Shown piece by piece: positions 1 through 11,139 of a stretch of 64,000 nt of DNA. A program made the translations under genes and the position numbers. The DNA is from Sebastes aleutianus. Lineage: Eukaryota > Chordata > Actinopteri > Perciformes > Sebastidae. The DNA lies in contig CAKAKS010000060.1 of assembly GCA_916700875.1 (NCBI GenBank), forward strand, positions 31,198,028-31,262,027, written 5' to 3'. A model generated the notes under the pieces. It had not been told where the DNA came from, did not search any database, and saw only the letters and a list, made by a program, of their open reading frames with translations. Within the stretch, counting starts at the first letter, position 1; each line of letters begins with the position of its first letter.

Positions 1-478
1 AGACTTTAAAGCTGCATTAAGCAAGATGTGTGCATGGAAAAAATGGTTGTTAATTGACCCTTCGCTAAGTCCCGCCCCTCGAACACAGACTGGCCAATCA
101 TCTTTTCTTCATTACCTACTTTACAGGAACAGCGTTGTTTCCTAATTTCATTGCCTTCCGTCTCGATCGCCAGGTGATCTGTTGGTTCACTTTTACGCTG
201 TGATCTGCAACATACACTAACTATATTCCGTGCAGGTGATCTTTTTTCGCCGATCGCTGAATAAATACTTCCAGGTTGTGAATAAAATTGATGTGTGTCA
301 TCTACGGTTCGCCCTCTTTCATTCCCAACCTAGCAACAGACCTCCACCCCATTTGTTCCTGTCAGATTTCAGTAAGTTTGCGAGGTGCGCCCACAGCGCC
401 CGGAGGCGAAGCTCCAGTCCCGACTGCAGCTTGAGAGGGGAGATGACTAGAGCAGCGAAAATGAACATTTCAACTTAA

Positions 479-1350
479 ACCTGCAGTAGGCAGAATGGTT
501 TTGGCATCATTGGGCAAGAATTCCATAATAACCTTTCAGTGAAAACTAGACTTCTGCACCTCCTCATGGCTCTGTTTTCAGGCTTTAGAAAATCTAGCCC
601 GTGACGGGAGACTTTGACCAATCACAGGTCATTTCAGAGAGAGAGCGTTCCTATTGGCTGTGCTCCAGCTGGTGGGCGGTGCTTGTTATTTCCTCAACTA
701 TTCTCAACATGGCTGCCCGGTCACAAACTTTCTAATTTTACAGCTAAACAGTACACTACAAGATGATTCTGAAAACATTTGAGGAGAGAAATAGGCATTA
801 CAGTAACAGAATATTGATTCATATTTGATCAGCGCTGCCTAGTTTGAGCACCTTCTGGGTGGAGTTTGCATGTTCTCCCCGTGTTAGCGTGGGTTTTCTC
901 CGGTTTCTCCGGCTTCCTCCCACAGTCCAAAGACATGCAGGTTAATTGTTGACTCTAAGTTGCCCGTAGGTGTGAATGTGAGTGTGAATGGTTGTCCGTC
1001 TCCATGTGTCTGCCCTGTGATAGTCTGGCCTTCCCCCAATGTCAGCTGGGATCATGGATAATGATTGGATGCCTAGTTTGAACGTTTGATCGGACTTTGC
1101 GAGTGATTGGCAGCCGGCTCTCATAGATGGCAGCTGGACGGCAGACTCTAGATCAGCTCTGATTGGTTGTTTTCCTCCGGTCTGTGAAATCCTGCAGATG
1201 CCGTTAGGAGCACCGGAGGACACAGAGGCACATGATTTTTTTCAGATTACCTGTCTCATGTACTACTGTCAGGATATAGTGACCGTTTTATAAGAATAAC
1301 TTTTTTTAATCATATTTGCTCCAATTCTACCCACTGCAGCTGTAACAACA
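479..1350. repeat. dispersed repeat copy 1 (CTGCAGTAGGCAG family), interrupted by a SINE
   Basis: It shares long blocks with two other places in the window. CTTCTGCACCTCCTCATGG and GAGCGTTCCTATTGGCTGTG recur at 57742-58033. TCTGATTGGTTGTTTTCC and TTACCTGTCTCATGTA recur at 61668-61938. The right end (CTGCAGCTGTAAC) and left end (CTGCAGTAGGCAG) are roughly inverted. Coordinates of the ends are approximate. Confidence 0.6.
848..1069. mobile_element. SINE-like retroposon with 12-bp target-site duplication
   Basis: TGCCTAGTTTGA occurs at 836-847 and again at 1070-1081, flanking a 222-bp insertion. The insert contains GTTTGCATGTTCTCCCCGTG, CACAGTCCAAAGACATGCAG and TGTGAATGTGAGTGTGAATG, a sequence I recognise as one of the commonest interspersed repeats of ray-finned fish. 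Its end, TGGATAATGATTGGA, resembles a degenerate ATGG-type tail. The family name is not assigned. Confidence 0.8.
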
Positions 1351-1530
1351 GACGAGTGCTCCCTGGTGTGCGCTGAAGGGCGAAAAGTGTACAGAACACC
1401 GTTAGTCTACGTTAGGCTTTAGCTTCTATCTTTTTAACCTGTTTTTAACCTGATTTTGCGGCTGAATCAGTTTGACATCCTGATATATATCCTTCAAACG
1501 CATATTTTACACCGTTCTATCTGCCTCTCT

Positions 1531-2523
1531 AGTAGTGACACCATCCCTGAAGACTGGTCCAAAGGTCTCATCGTCAAAATTCCCAAGAAAGGCGATACCA
1601 AAAACTGCGACAACTGGCGAGGAATCACCCTTCTATCAATTCCCAGCAAGGTGTTCTGTAAAATCCTTCTTAACAGGATGGAGACAGCCATTGACACCAG
1701 GCTTAGACAGGAGCAAGCGGGTTTCAGGAAGGGAAGAGGATGTGCGGACCAGATCTTCGCTCTGCGAAACATTCTTGAGCAGTGCTTGGAATGGAACACA
1801 CCCCTTTATATCAACTTTGTAGACTTCAGGAAGGCCTTCGACAGTGTTCACCGAAACACTCTCTGGAAGATACTACACTCCTATGGAATTCCACCAAAAA
1901 TCATCCAAATCATAAAAACATTCTATGAACATTTTGAGTGCAGTGTCATCATGGGCAATACCATCTCTGAAAGGTTTTCCGTACAGTCCGGAGTGAGACA
2001 GGGGTGCATCATCTCTCCCATCCTTTTCCTTGTTACCATAGACTGGATCACAACAAACACCACAGCAGACAAACCCAGAGGCATCCAGTGGACCCTGTTC
2101 TCTCAGCTGGAAGATCTTGACTTTGCAGACGATATCGCTCTCCTTACAACCAACCACTCGAACATGCAGGCCAAAACTGACAGGCTCAACAACTTTGCCA
2201 GACAGGTTGGACTAAACATCAACATCTCCAAAACTCAAGTGATGTGTGTAAACTCCACCCCTGCAGCACCCATTCTTGTAAATGGGGCACCACTTGAGTT
2301 TGTGGAAGAGTTCACATACCTGGGCAGCCTCATCAGTAAAGATAGTGCAGTGCAGAAAGACATTAAAACAAGGCTGGGAAAGGCTCAGGGTGCCTTCTCC
2401 CAACTCCGTTCCATCTGGAGGTCCAAGCAATACAGCCTTAAAACTAAGATGCTTTTGTACAACAGCAATGTCAAGTCTGTTCTGCTGTATGGCTCAGAGA
2501 GTTGGCGGAGTGATCAAAAGTGA
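1531..2523 (+). pseudogene. LINE reverse transcriptase, truncated and disrupted
   Basis: The frame (open from 1456, but the first 25 codons are host flank) shows reverse-transcriptase blocks in order: PEDWSKGLIVKIPKKGD, NWRGITLLSIPSKVF, QAGFRKGRGCADQIF, FVDFRKAFDSVHR, SGVRQGCIISPILF and LDFADDIALL, the last holding the catalytic FADD box. Then come SKTQVMC and FTYLGSLIS, typical of the thumb side. The frame stops after ESWRSDQK at 2523. A shifted frame continues from about 2524 to 2905 with another stop near 2563, so the element is inactive. The product would copy LINE RNA into DNA at the insertion site. Confidence 0.85.
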
Positions 2524-2559
2524 TATGAGGAGAGTGGAAGTTTTTCACAATGGATGCCT

Positions 2560-2905
2560 CTGACGAATATGCCAGATCTTTTGGCCAAACAAAATCTCCA
2601 ACCACCAACTGTACAAGAAAACCGGTAGCCGTAGCATCATCAAGGAAATTACACACAGACGTCTGAGATGGCTAGGCCATGTGCTGAGAATGGAGCAGGA
2701 CCGGATCCCGAGAGTCGCCTTAAGATGGACACCACCAGACAAAAGAAAACCCGGGAGGCCCAAATCCACCTGGCGCAGAACTGTGACACAGGAGCTGGAC
2801 AAGATGAACCTGTCATGGGGAGAGGCCCAACATGCTGCCAAGGACCGTATACAATGGAGAGAGCTCATTGAAGCCTTATGTCCCATAGGGGATGAAGAGG
2901 AATGA
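2560..2905 (+). pseudogene. LINE C-terminal region after frame disruption
   Basis: Reading a different frame from the reverse transcriptase, this stretch encodes RRLRWLGHVLRMEQDRIPRV, KRKPGRPKSTWRRTV and WRELIEALCPIGDEEE, ending in TGA at 2903-2905. WLGHVLRM followed by GRPK-W-RRT is a common C-terminal signature of animal LINE polyproteins. At least one frameshift and one stop separate it from the upstream block. Confidence 0.75.
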
Positions 2906-3027
2906 TGATGATCTGCCTCTCTGCAATCGCTTTTTTCCTGAGATAATATTTCTGCAGGGAGTGCAGTTAGTGACAGTGTGGGCTCCATGCAGCGGCGTGG
3001 GGGGCGGGGCTTAGCGAAGGGTCAATT

Positions 3028-5155
3028 GTTATTCTTTTGCACTGATGATGATGACTCAACCAGGAGCGTGTCATGCCAATTCAAGCCACAGAAGAGCTCC
3101 AACTGTGAGTCATGTAACATCATCTATGGGAGAAATGAACGGGACTTTTACTTCCGGAGGCGCCTGAAATAGCTTCTCCCACTTGACTTCACACCGCCCT
3201 CCTTTAGTGGGTCTTCACTATAACTGTAACTATGCTGAGAAGTTAGCTAACTTAGCTAGCTGTCTCCTGAAAGTATAACACACTTTACAAACAGAGACCA
3301 CAGAGTCTTTCTTCGCCTTAGTTTGCCTCGAGTTCATTAAACACAGCCTCTCTTGTTTTCAGAACAAATCATTCTAAATGGCAGCAATGTTCAATCCAAA
3401 CTTATATTTCATCTACATTCAATTTCCAGCCTCTCTAGTACATTTGGTATCCTTGGGTGAAAAGTGATCAGTCAGCCTGCTGCTGTGCACCGACTTTGTA
3501 TTAAATGATTTATGGTTACGACACTTCAGACATCATATTTCAGATGAACACCCCTCGCTGCCAAATTTCTTAGCGCAGCTTTAAATCTCTGAAATGTTTT
3601 GTCTTCACTCTTTCAACACAGAGGCGTGCCCTTCAAGTAACCTCTGTCCAAACACTCTGTGACAGGCCTCTTTTGTTTTTCCTGAGAGATAAATGGAAAA
3701 GTAAGTGGGGCTGTCAGTGTGTTGGCTTGCAGTGAGTTCACAGGATGCTGCGTATGGACAGGGACGCACATAGAGAACAGTAGAAGTGTGAAAAGAGGCA
3801 GCAGGTTATGGATGGAGAGTGAGAGTTTGCCGGTTTGTTTATTACCTGGTTATTCGCGGTGGGACAGGCGCGAGACGGGGCTGCACTAGGATGGACTGAC
3901 GCCTCCCCTAAGAGAAATCACCGTATCTCATCAACATAGGAGGAGAGGAGAGGAGAGGAAAGGAGAGGAGGATTGAAAGCAGGAGGCAGAAGGAGGAGGA
4001 AGCTGAGGAAATCAACAGCCACCCAAAACAATACATACACAAATGTACAACAAAAAAATGAACAGAAAACAAGGACATAAATACACATAAAAATGCTTAC
4101 TATCGCACAGTTACATACACATACATAACGGCAACCATTCACGCACAACATGATCAGACAACCCAACAGCCTGAAAGCGTTAAAGCAGCTTGCCATGCTG
4201 TGTATCATTAACAGAAATCATGCTTATAGGACGATAAAGAGAAAAGGCGTTCAATCGTGCACTCCAAACGACATCTGCATCTGAAAGCAGCTGATTAATC
4301 CAGTCGACTTTGGAAAGCTGAATCTTGCATGTTTCGTGGTTCAGAAACGTAAAAAGAACATGCAATCATGCAATCATCTACTCTATGAAGATAAATATAT
4401 ATACACTCTTGGAAAACCCAGAATTATATTTGCATAAACATCCACAGATAAATAACAGAGAATAGGATTTCAGCATTTGACTGTAACACACACCACATCC
4501 CATTCACACTCAAAAATGACCAACATTTAAAAAGTTGCAACGATACGTACGGGTAAAAGAGCGCAGTCAAATCTTATATGAATGAAACATTGAGATGATT
4601 AATGTCACTGAAAGCTCAGGAAGTCGTTTCCTCATTAAATACGTCTCACTGATAGCTGCTGATCAAACAAAAAGTCCACAAAGTTTAGCGACATCTAAAG
4701 GACGGCTCTACAAATAATCAATATAACAGTTAAATGTAAAAAACAACAACTGATAATGTGCAGAAACTGCCAATAAAAAAACCCTGATTTGACTTGTTTA
4801 ACTGGCACCGATTGCCTTAAACTATCAATATCAATTCATAATGAATTAATAATTTGTTTAAATTATTAGTAAATTTTATTACATCATCAAATAAAATAAA
4901 TTCCAACCCTATTAAAATTCATAATTTCTTACTGTAATAATATGATGTAATTCATTGGATTAACATGTTTTATTATATTTTCAACCAATTTTGCTGAATA
5001 TTTTTGCTCCCATATTTACACAGGGTGTCTGCCGTGTTCACCAAATTAAATATTTTTAAATACACAGAATGCAGTTTAATACATTTTACACAGTCATACC
5101 AGCCAAAGCATGACGATAAAACCAGTAGGGACGATAAGGCCTAATTTTAGTTATT
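3028..5155. other. no gene seen
   Basis: Positions 3570-3590 (rc AGAGATTTAAAGCTGCGCTA) resemble the window start (AGACTTTAAAGCTGCATTAA), suggesting that an outer element spans 1-3590. A GGAGA run lies at 3943-3970. From 4380 to 5100 the DNA is very AT-rich with no repeat I can name. A weak syngap1 exon candidate (3842-3907) is listed separately. Confidence 0.5.
3842..3907 (-). other. weak candidate for a further C-terminal syngap1 exon
   Basis: After a pyrimidine-rich TTTCTCTTAG acceptor, phase 0 gives about 21 codons including RQSILVQPRLAPVPPRIT and then TAA. The arrangement loosely recalls the mammalian alpha2 tail (RQLPPLGPTNPRV, then a proline run). Alternatively a donor at ACCAG/GTAATA would splice it onward. 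The distance from exon Q (7.2 kb) and the low similarity make this speculative. Confidence 0.15.
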
Positions 5156-5655
5156 TAAAGGGACTGTTTGTAACTTCTTACACGTATAAATCAATCTGGG
5201 TCGGTGTCCCATGCACGCTCATCATGTGTAGCTACGCTGTTCAGACTCAGACTCCAACACAAACTACAAGCACCAAAACCTCAAAGTTATATCTAGTGAA
5301 GCCCGTCTGTTAAACAGTGTTGGCCGCGGTCGGAGGACGCGGCCAACACAGTTTACAGACTGTAAACAGAGGTTTCCCGTGTCTTGTGAAGTGACGGGGC
5401 TCCGCAGCGAGAAACTTTATCGTCTCCGACCAAAACTCCGGTGTCTCCCCTGTTCCCTCCGACCGCGGTCGGGAGGCTGAGGCAGGAAAAGCCAACACTA
5501 GGATCAGCATTGATTCATGGAGAGACCTTCATCTGGTCAGCTAACATTACTGCCAAGCAGGTGAAATATAGAGTGATATTGTGCTTTTAGCTGACGTGTG
5601 TCGCCGCACTGTTTTGACGGAAGTTGGACAGGTGTCGCTGTTAACAGTCCCTTTA
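5156..5655. mobile_element. 500-bp TIR element (MITE)
   Basis: TAAAGGGACTGTT at 5156-5168 is repeated as a perfect 13-bp inverted copy at 5643-5655. No coding capacity for a transposase is present. GC-rich CG-containing inverted stretches lie inside (5320-5345 and 5460-5475). Confidence 0.7.
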
Positions 5656-6622
5656 ACTAATTAACGTGATGAATTAATTCAATTTAAGTTTCTGACCAAA
5701 TTGACACTAGTTGATTACAATTAAATTGTTGATTGACGTTCCTGGATTAATTGAGCGAAACATCAGTAAAGGGTGGCTCCCGGCTGTCGACCCTGCAGCC
5801 GGCCCAGTGGCACCGTCGGAGATGCGACAGGCAGAAATGCCCAGCAGGTATAACCACCTGTGCTTCCACCTACAGTAGGAGTTGATATGCTTCCTAGCCA
5901 CTGTGGCTACAGTAATGATAGTTTTCTACAGCTCTCATGCTGCTGACTGACAAAAAAAAGGATTCAACACCTTCCTGCACGCACAATCCACCGTTGTTTG
6001 CACCAATCTCACTTGTATTTTATAGGTGTGTATCGTCTCTCCCGACAGCACTCAACCACATAAAGAAACTAATGTTACTGTCAACAGCAGGCAAAAAACT
6101 ATTCAAGACCTTTTGATGGGATTTAATGCTTTTTAAGAGCTGCAGGTAGCCTGTTACATTATTTGGCCGTTATCACCAGTTGCTGAAGTGTACTTTTATT
6201 TACTCATACAGTAGTCGCTAATGCATTCATGTCCTTCTAATAGCAGTTGTGAAATCTCAAAATATCCGGAGGGAAGTCAACTTTTTTGCAGTGAATGTTT
6301 ATTTTGTAGTCATCACACAGATTATGGCATCCTGCACCTGTGTTAGGCCTAATTAAGTGCGGGGTGTTGTTTTGGAAGCTGGTAGCAGTGACCTGAGGAA
6401 ACAATGGCATCATGCCTCTCCCCTCTCACTCCCCTATTACTCCCATTTACTCCTCCCTCTCTCAGCTGCTACCGGTGCACCAGTCTCACCCAGTGAAGCT
6501 CAGTTTCATCACACTGGGTTGAACAAGCAAATGTTACTGCAGCATGCTTACACAAATAAACTAAGATGATGACCATGATAAACATTATATCTGCTAAACA
6601 TCAGCATGTTAATGTTGTCATT
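5656..6622. other. no gene seen
   Basis: Moderately AT-rich sequence with only short open frames and no recognised repeat. Confidence 0.4.
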
Positions 6623-7171
6623 GAGTGTGTTCCAATCCACGTACTTCCAGAAGTACACTTCAATGTAGTGCACTTTGTGCACTCTGTACTCACTTGAGTA
6701 GTGCGTAAATTTCAACGGGGTAGGGTCGTCTCAAATCGAATACTCTGCGGCGCACTGACCAGAAATGACAATCGAAACATTTGACCGCGGCTCGCTACCC
6801 GCCAAAATATTTTCTGAAAAAAATGAAAGCAGAGTGGAAATTATGTTTCCAACGTCGTCGCCTACGCCTACGATGTGTCCTCCCGTTGGCTGGAAATGCA
6901 CCGGTATGTTTACGTATTGTATTGTTTTATTCTGTTATCTACGTATGTTTGAATAGTGGTCGTGGCTCCGCCCCTTCCGCTACGTAGCCAAGATGGCGAC
7001 AGTTGAGTGTGGAAAGTGTCCAGCGTTCCACACTCAACGATCTGACCGTTTTGAGTACAACATCCGGGTACTTTGAGTGCACTGCATTTTGCCGTACTTC
7101 CCAGTGTGAACGCACTTATGCACTCAAAGTAGTAAGTGTAAGTACAGAAGTACGCGGATTGGAACACACTC
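6623..7171. mobile_element. 549-bp TIR element with 3-bp duplication
   Basis: GAGTGTGTTCCAATCC begins the left end (6623-6647). The right end (7147-7171) is its inverted copy at 24 of 25 bases. ATT flanks both sides (6620-6622 and 7172-7174). A 3-bp duplication fits PIF/Harbinger-type or related MITEs. There is no transposase. Confidence 0.75.
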
Positions 7172-7174
7172 ATT

Positions 7175-8392
7175 ATGTGCATGTTAGCATGCTGACATTG
7201 GCATTTAGCTCAAAGCACCACTGTTCCTAAGCACAGCCTCACAGAGCTACTAGCATGGTCTTGCTTGTGTTGAATTGCATTATATTGTCCAGATGTTTAC
7301 CTTCCACTGTAGCTCCCACTGGGTTTAACACCGTTATCTGTGTATATATTGGCTTTTCTATTGTTATAAACTGCAGTGGCCATAGTTATGTTTTTGCCCA
7401 CAAAGATTCCTCCACTCAGGTCAGATTTTAGTTCACTTTTTATTGCATCTTTTTAACCAATGGCTTGTGTCTCTATGCTCTGATTAAGGTATTTCATATC
7501 CTGAAAAGAACGCCCAAAAGATTTGTCAGTCTGTCTCTCTTCAGCTGCTTTAACGTAAGAAGCACACTATATTTAAGTATCTTAAATATGGTATAAACAT
7601 GGTACAGATGTCTTGAGTAAAGGATCTTGGAATAAAGGACTCTCTAAATGTAGTTGTACGTTGCTCCTTCAAACAGCTGAACACTGAAGGTTCCCTGCAG
7701 CTTGCAGATAACCTCCAGCAGCACAGTTTGAATGTTAAGCAGGTCGCTGCTCTCTTCTGTAATCCAATAAACATTTTTGTCAAGGCAGTATTGGAGCTTA
7801 AATTGTCCCTGGTAGATATAAAGCCATATGCTGCTGCTAAATGTTAACTCTCTTCTTAATGGTTCTTCACAGACTCACATGCCAGTTTAACAATTCATTT
7901 ATTTAGTTCTTCAACTGATTATTTTACTTGTTAATAGAGAAAGAATAGAGTTTGGTATCAGTGATTCAATGTAATAATTCACTTTAATTCAGTGTAAAGG
8001 CATGTATCTGTTTTCAGCCTCGTACTAGAAGATGTTGCCAAAGTAAAAGGTATCTATTTATTTTAATTTCTTTAACAATTGTTTTGTGTCACAGACTTTT
8101 TAAAACAGAATGATAATACTCCCCCAGAAAACAGGTACAACACCTTTTTTTGCTGACAAGGAACAATGACTCAACGTGATTCATTGGGCGTCCAAAAGTC
8201 CTGATTTTTTTTTTCTCTTTACACTAAATCTCTCTCGTTTTTATCTATTTATTTTTGTTATAATCTGCACTAAATCCCACATACTTTTTTCCTAATTGCC
8301 TACACTTTATGGCACTCACTTCTTCGTCCTACGCTGCAAACTTTATCCATCTGGCACCCAACAACACAATACTTATAGGAACATGCAACGTG
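7175..8392. other. no gene seen
   Basis: AT-rich flank with short homopolymers only. Confidence 0.4.
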
Positions 8393-8750
8393 GAGCTTCA
8401 ACGAGAAAATTTAACTAATCTAAACTATTTTTTGATAATCGATTAATTGTTTAGGGTTTTATAAAGCAAAAACGATAAATGTTCTATCTATTTTAGGTTC
8501 TGAAGTTTGAGAATTAGCTGATTTTCTTTGTCTTATATGATAGTAAATTGAAGATGTTTGGGTTTTGGACAGTTGGTCGGACAAAACAATTAATGTAATG
8601 TAATTTTGAGCTGTAAGAAACTGTGATGGGCTTTTTCTTTTACAGTTTTTTGATGTTTTATAAACCAAACAATGAATCGATTCATTGAAAAAAAAGATTG
8701 AAAGATTAATTGACACTAAAATGAATCGTTAGTGTTCGTTGATCTCAGGT
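8393..8750. repeat. hAT-like MITE copy (GATAATCGATTAATTG family)
   Basis: It contains TTTGATAATCGATTAATTG, a central GAAGATGTTTGGGTTTTGGA and a TTCATTG / GAATCGTTAGTG end. The same blocks recur near 21840, 36311, 37263 and 38212. Ends are approximate. Confidence 0.55.
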
Positions 8751-9691
8751 TACGTTGGTAACCTTGACAGAATCCTGGTAACTACTCTGCACAGTAACAG
8801 TGAGGACTTGTGCTCATATAATCAATGCTGAATATATATTTATATATTTCTTTCTACGTGTAGCCTTGTGGGATTTCTCAGAATATATAATTGTCACATT
8901 ATATGTAATAATGGCCATCAGTGTGATAGCTCTGTCAGCTCTTCCCTCTTGGTATGTTTCATTATTTTTCCCCTCCCTTTTGATGGGTGACTATAGAAAT
9001 GTACCGTGAGGCGTTTCTTTGAATTTTCATGCCATTAATTGACGAAGAAAATCATAATTACAACCAAATGAAAGAAGGAACATATCAAGTGGGGATACTA
9101 TTTGAGCACTTTGACAGCTTTTTGAAGGCTAATATTAGCATTAAAATGCATCATATAAACTCACAGCAATAGATTTATGAGAAAACCCCACACATGGCAT
9201 CAGTAAGGGATGATTCCTGGATGTTTTATAACCATTGTGAAAAGACTTACTTTCTCCCTTTTCACTAGGCCCTGTTCCCCAAAATTAACAGTGTTTTGTG
9301 TCTGCTTAATTACTTATTTAAAATAATAATGGTAATGGTATTTTGACACACATTTCACCTTTAACAAATATTGCACCTTCTGCAATTTGAAAATTGCAGT
9401 AGGCCATATTGGGATTTCAATACAATTTTGATTAATTGTGCAGCCCTTATTTCTACCCTGTGGTATTGCTACTTTTACTTAAAGATAGTATATTAATTGC
9501 TTTGTATTGCCAATGTGTGAACGGAATGTAATGTAACTTAAAAACTGAGACCTTCCCCGACTTTCTCAGTTGCCTATAACGGCCTGTGGACTGATTTCTA
9601 TGTAAAGGAAAAAAATTCCAAAAGGATATGACGTTTATGCACGTTCCCGAGTGTCTTGCCTCTCTCGTTATGCTGTCTGTAATTTATCTAT
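8751..9691. other. no gene seen
   Basis: AT-rich flank with no recognised exon or repeat family. Confidence 0.4.
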
Positions 9692-9982
9692 AACAGACCG
9701 TTGCTATATATAACATACCGTTGCTATGTATAACAGACCGTTGCTATATATAACATACCGTTGCTATATATAACAGACCGTTGCTATGTATAACAGACCG
9801 TTGCTATGTATAACAGACCGTTGCTATATATAACAGACCGTTGCTATATATAACATACCGTTGCTATGTATAACAGACCGTTGATATGTACCGTTGCTAT
9901 GTATAGCAGACCGTTGCTATGTATAACAGACCGTTGCTATGTATAACAGACCGTTGCTATGTGTGTAGCAGACCGTTGCTAT
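9692..9982. repeat. minisatellite, 20-bp unit, about 14 copies
   Basis: The unit AACAGACCGTTGCTATATAT is repeated head to tail with small variants: AACAGACC or AACATACC, and TATGTAT or TATATAT. One unit near 9880-9900 is shortened and the last is lengthened (GTGTGTAGCA). The units abut without spacers, so this is not a CRISPR array. Confidence 0.9.
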
Positions 9983-10066
9983 GGGCGCAGCTCTGATGTG
10001 GACTCTGGCGGACCGTTTTTGTGTCAAAATATTGATTTCTTAAGTAAGTAGCCGTGTAATAAGCGT

Positions 10067-10173
10067 GATAATGTACAGCTAGTGGGTCATTGTTGTGAAA
10101 GAAACCCCTTCAGGGCGATGAGAGACAGGTCGGGGATTCTTTCACAACAATGACCGGCTCGCTGTACATTATC
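10067..10173. repeat. hairpin-forming inverted repeat next to the minisatellite
   Basis: The arm 10067-10105 (GATAATGTACAGCTAGTGGG and on to CATTGTTGTGAAAGAA) pairs with 10134-10173. About 35 of 40 bases match, with a loop of about 28 bases. It is probably part of the same mobile element that carries the minisatellite. Confidence 0.75.
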
Positions 10174-10486
10174 CCTTAACTTAATGGACGACGTGGAGAG
10201 ATGTCAGGATGCTGACTGCAGTTCACTCAACGGCCACAGGTGTCATTGATAACAAGGATTTTCTGAAAGTTACATATAGTACCTTTAACGTAAAAGATCT
10301 AAAGTACTTCTTCCACCACCGCTGGCGACAATCACGGAAAAAAAAAAGATTATTTCATTGTGAATATGAGAGTGTCGGGTCGTCATTTAAAAAAACTGAT
10401 CTGGATAAACATCCAAGTCTCTGTGCATGAGTGGTTGCTCTCATTACCTCTTCCATTCTTAGCATTATTCGTCAAACACAAATGCA

Positions 10487-10488
10487 TA

Positions 10489-10532
<44 letters not shown>

Positions 10533-10550
10533 TATGTATATACAGTATAT
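10487..10550. repeat. TA dinucleotide microsatellite
   Basis: Almost uninterrupted TA repeats, with CATA and GTATA interruptions at the ends. Confidence 0.9.
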
Positions 10551-10689
10551 GTTCACACGCACACACTACATTTACAGCATGAGTCATGCTTGGAGGTGGG
10601 CTAGTTCACTCTGACAGGATAAGAAATGGGGCGGGTTGAGAGCATGAAATGAAAACCACTAAAGAGGAAAGCTCCTGAAGACACAACAG

Positions 10690-10737
10690 CACCACCACCA
10701 ACACCACCAACACCACCACCACCACCACCAACACCAC
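10690..10737. repeat. CAC/CAA trinucleotide repeat
   Basis: Interrupted CAC and CAA triplets on the plus strand. No open frame with homology includes it. Confidence 0.85.
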
Positions 10738-11016
10738 GCAGCATCTGGGGCTCAGCTGTTCAATAACCTGAGCGAATAGTGTGAAACAGGTTTAAGGAGT
10801 TTTAACCCCGACATGCTCGGCAGAAACATTTGACAGAAACATCACCACAGACCGAGGTACGCTCACAAGCCCAGCTAGAGTCTAGTAGCTTGAGCTGAAT
10901 GCAAACAGCAACACAGCTCTTCACAGATCTTCAAAGCTCCCAGGTATGTCGGCAGACAGATGGCAGTCAAAACCCAAACACAGGGACAAGGTCAAGGCAA
11001 TCAAGAGGGACCACAT

Positions 11017-11139
11017 TCACACAGCAGACGAAATAATAACAGTAGCAGGGGGGGAAAAGAGAGGTAGAGGGGGATAGCAGAGAGAAGACAGCACGGGCCA
11101 TCGTACGGACTCGACGAGAGAAGAAGCAGTCTCACAGAC
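11017..11139 (-). other. possible read-through C-terminus of syngap1 (PDZ-ligand-like end)
   Basis: If the weak donor after exon Q is skipped, the frame continues for 40 codons and ends with S-A-V before TGA (11019-11017). S/T-X-V at the carboxy terminus is the class I PDZ-ligand pattern, the same class as the T-R-V end of the mammalian alpha1 isoform. The intermediate residues (including SVRWPV and PPLPLF) are not recognisably conserved. This may equally be chance intron sequence. Confidence 0.25.

Larger units (their letters stand above)
1531..2910 (+). mobile_element. 5'-truncated LINE (non-LTR retrotransposon) with 12-bp target-site duplication
   Basis: ATCTGCCTCTCT is present at 1519-1530 and 2911-2922, directly flanking a 1,380-bp insert. 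The insert encodes most of a reverse transcriptase and a short C-terminal part and ends in a GATGATG-type tail (2903-2910). There is no endonuclease domain, so the copy is 5'-truncated and cannot move by itself. The 3' repeat tail and the RRLRWLGHVLRM end suggest an RTE-like or related clade; this assignment is from memory and uncertain. Confidence 0.85.
52..3027. mobile_element. composite TIR element (27-bp inverted repeat) with nested insertions
   Basis: Positions 52-78 (starting AATTGACCCTTCGCTAAG) and 3001-3027 (ending AGCGAAGGGTCAATT) are inverted copies matching at 26 of 27 bases. Between them lie a second repeat family (about 479-1350), a SINE-like insertion (848-1069) and a truncated LINE (1531-2910). 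Without the two retroposons the element would be about 1.4 kb. No transposase is present, so it is non-autonomous; superfamily not assigned. Confidence 0.65.

Noticed and set aside
1456..1530. ATG at 1456 as the start of the LINE protein
   Set aside because: The target-site duplication shows the LINE begins at 1531; these codons are host flank read by chance.
9692..9982. Regularly repeated 20-bp units as a CRISPR array
   Set aside because: Units are contiguous with no unique spacers, and the genome is vertebrate; it is a minisatellite.
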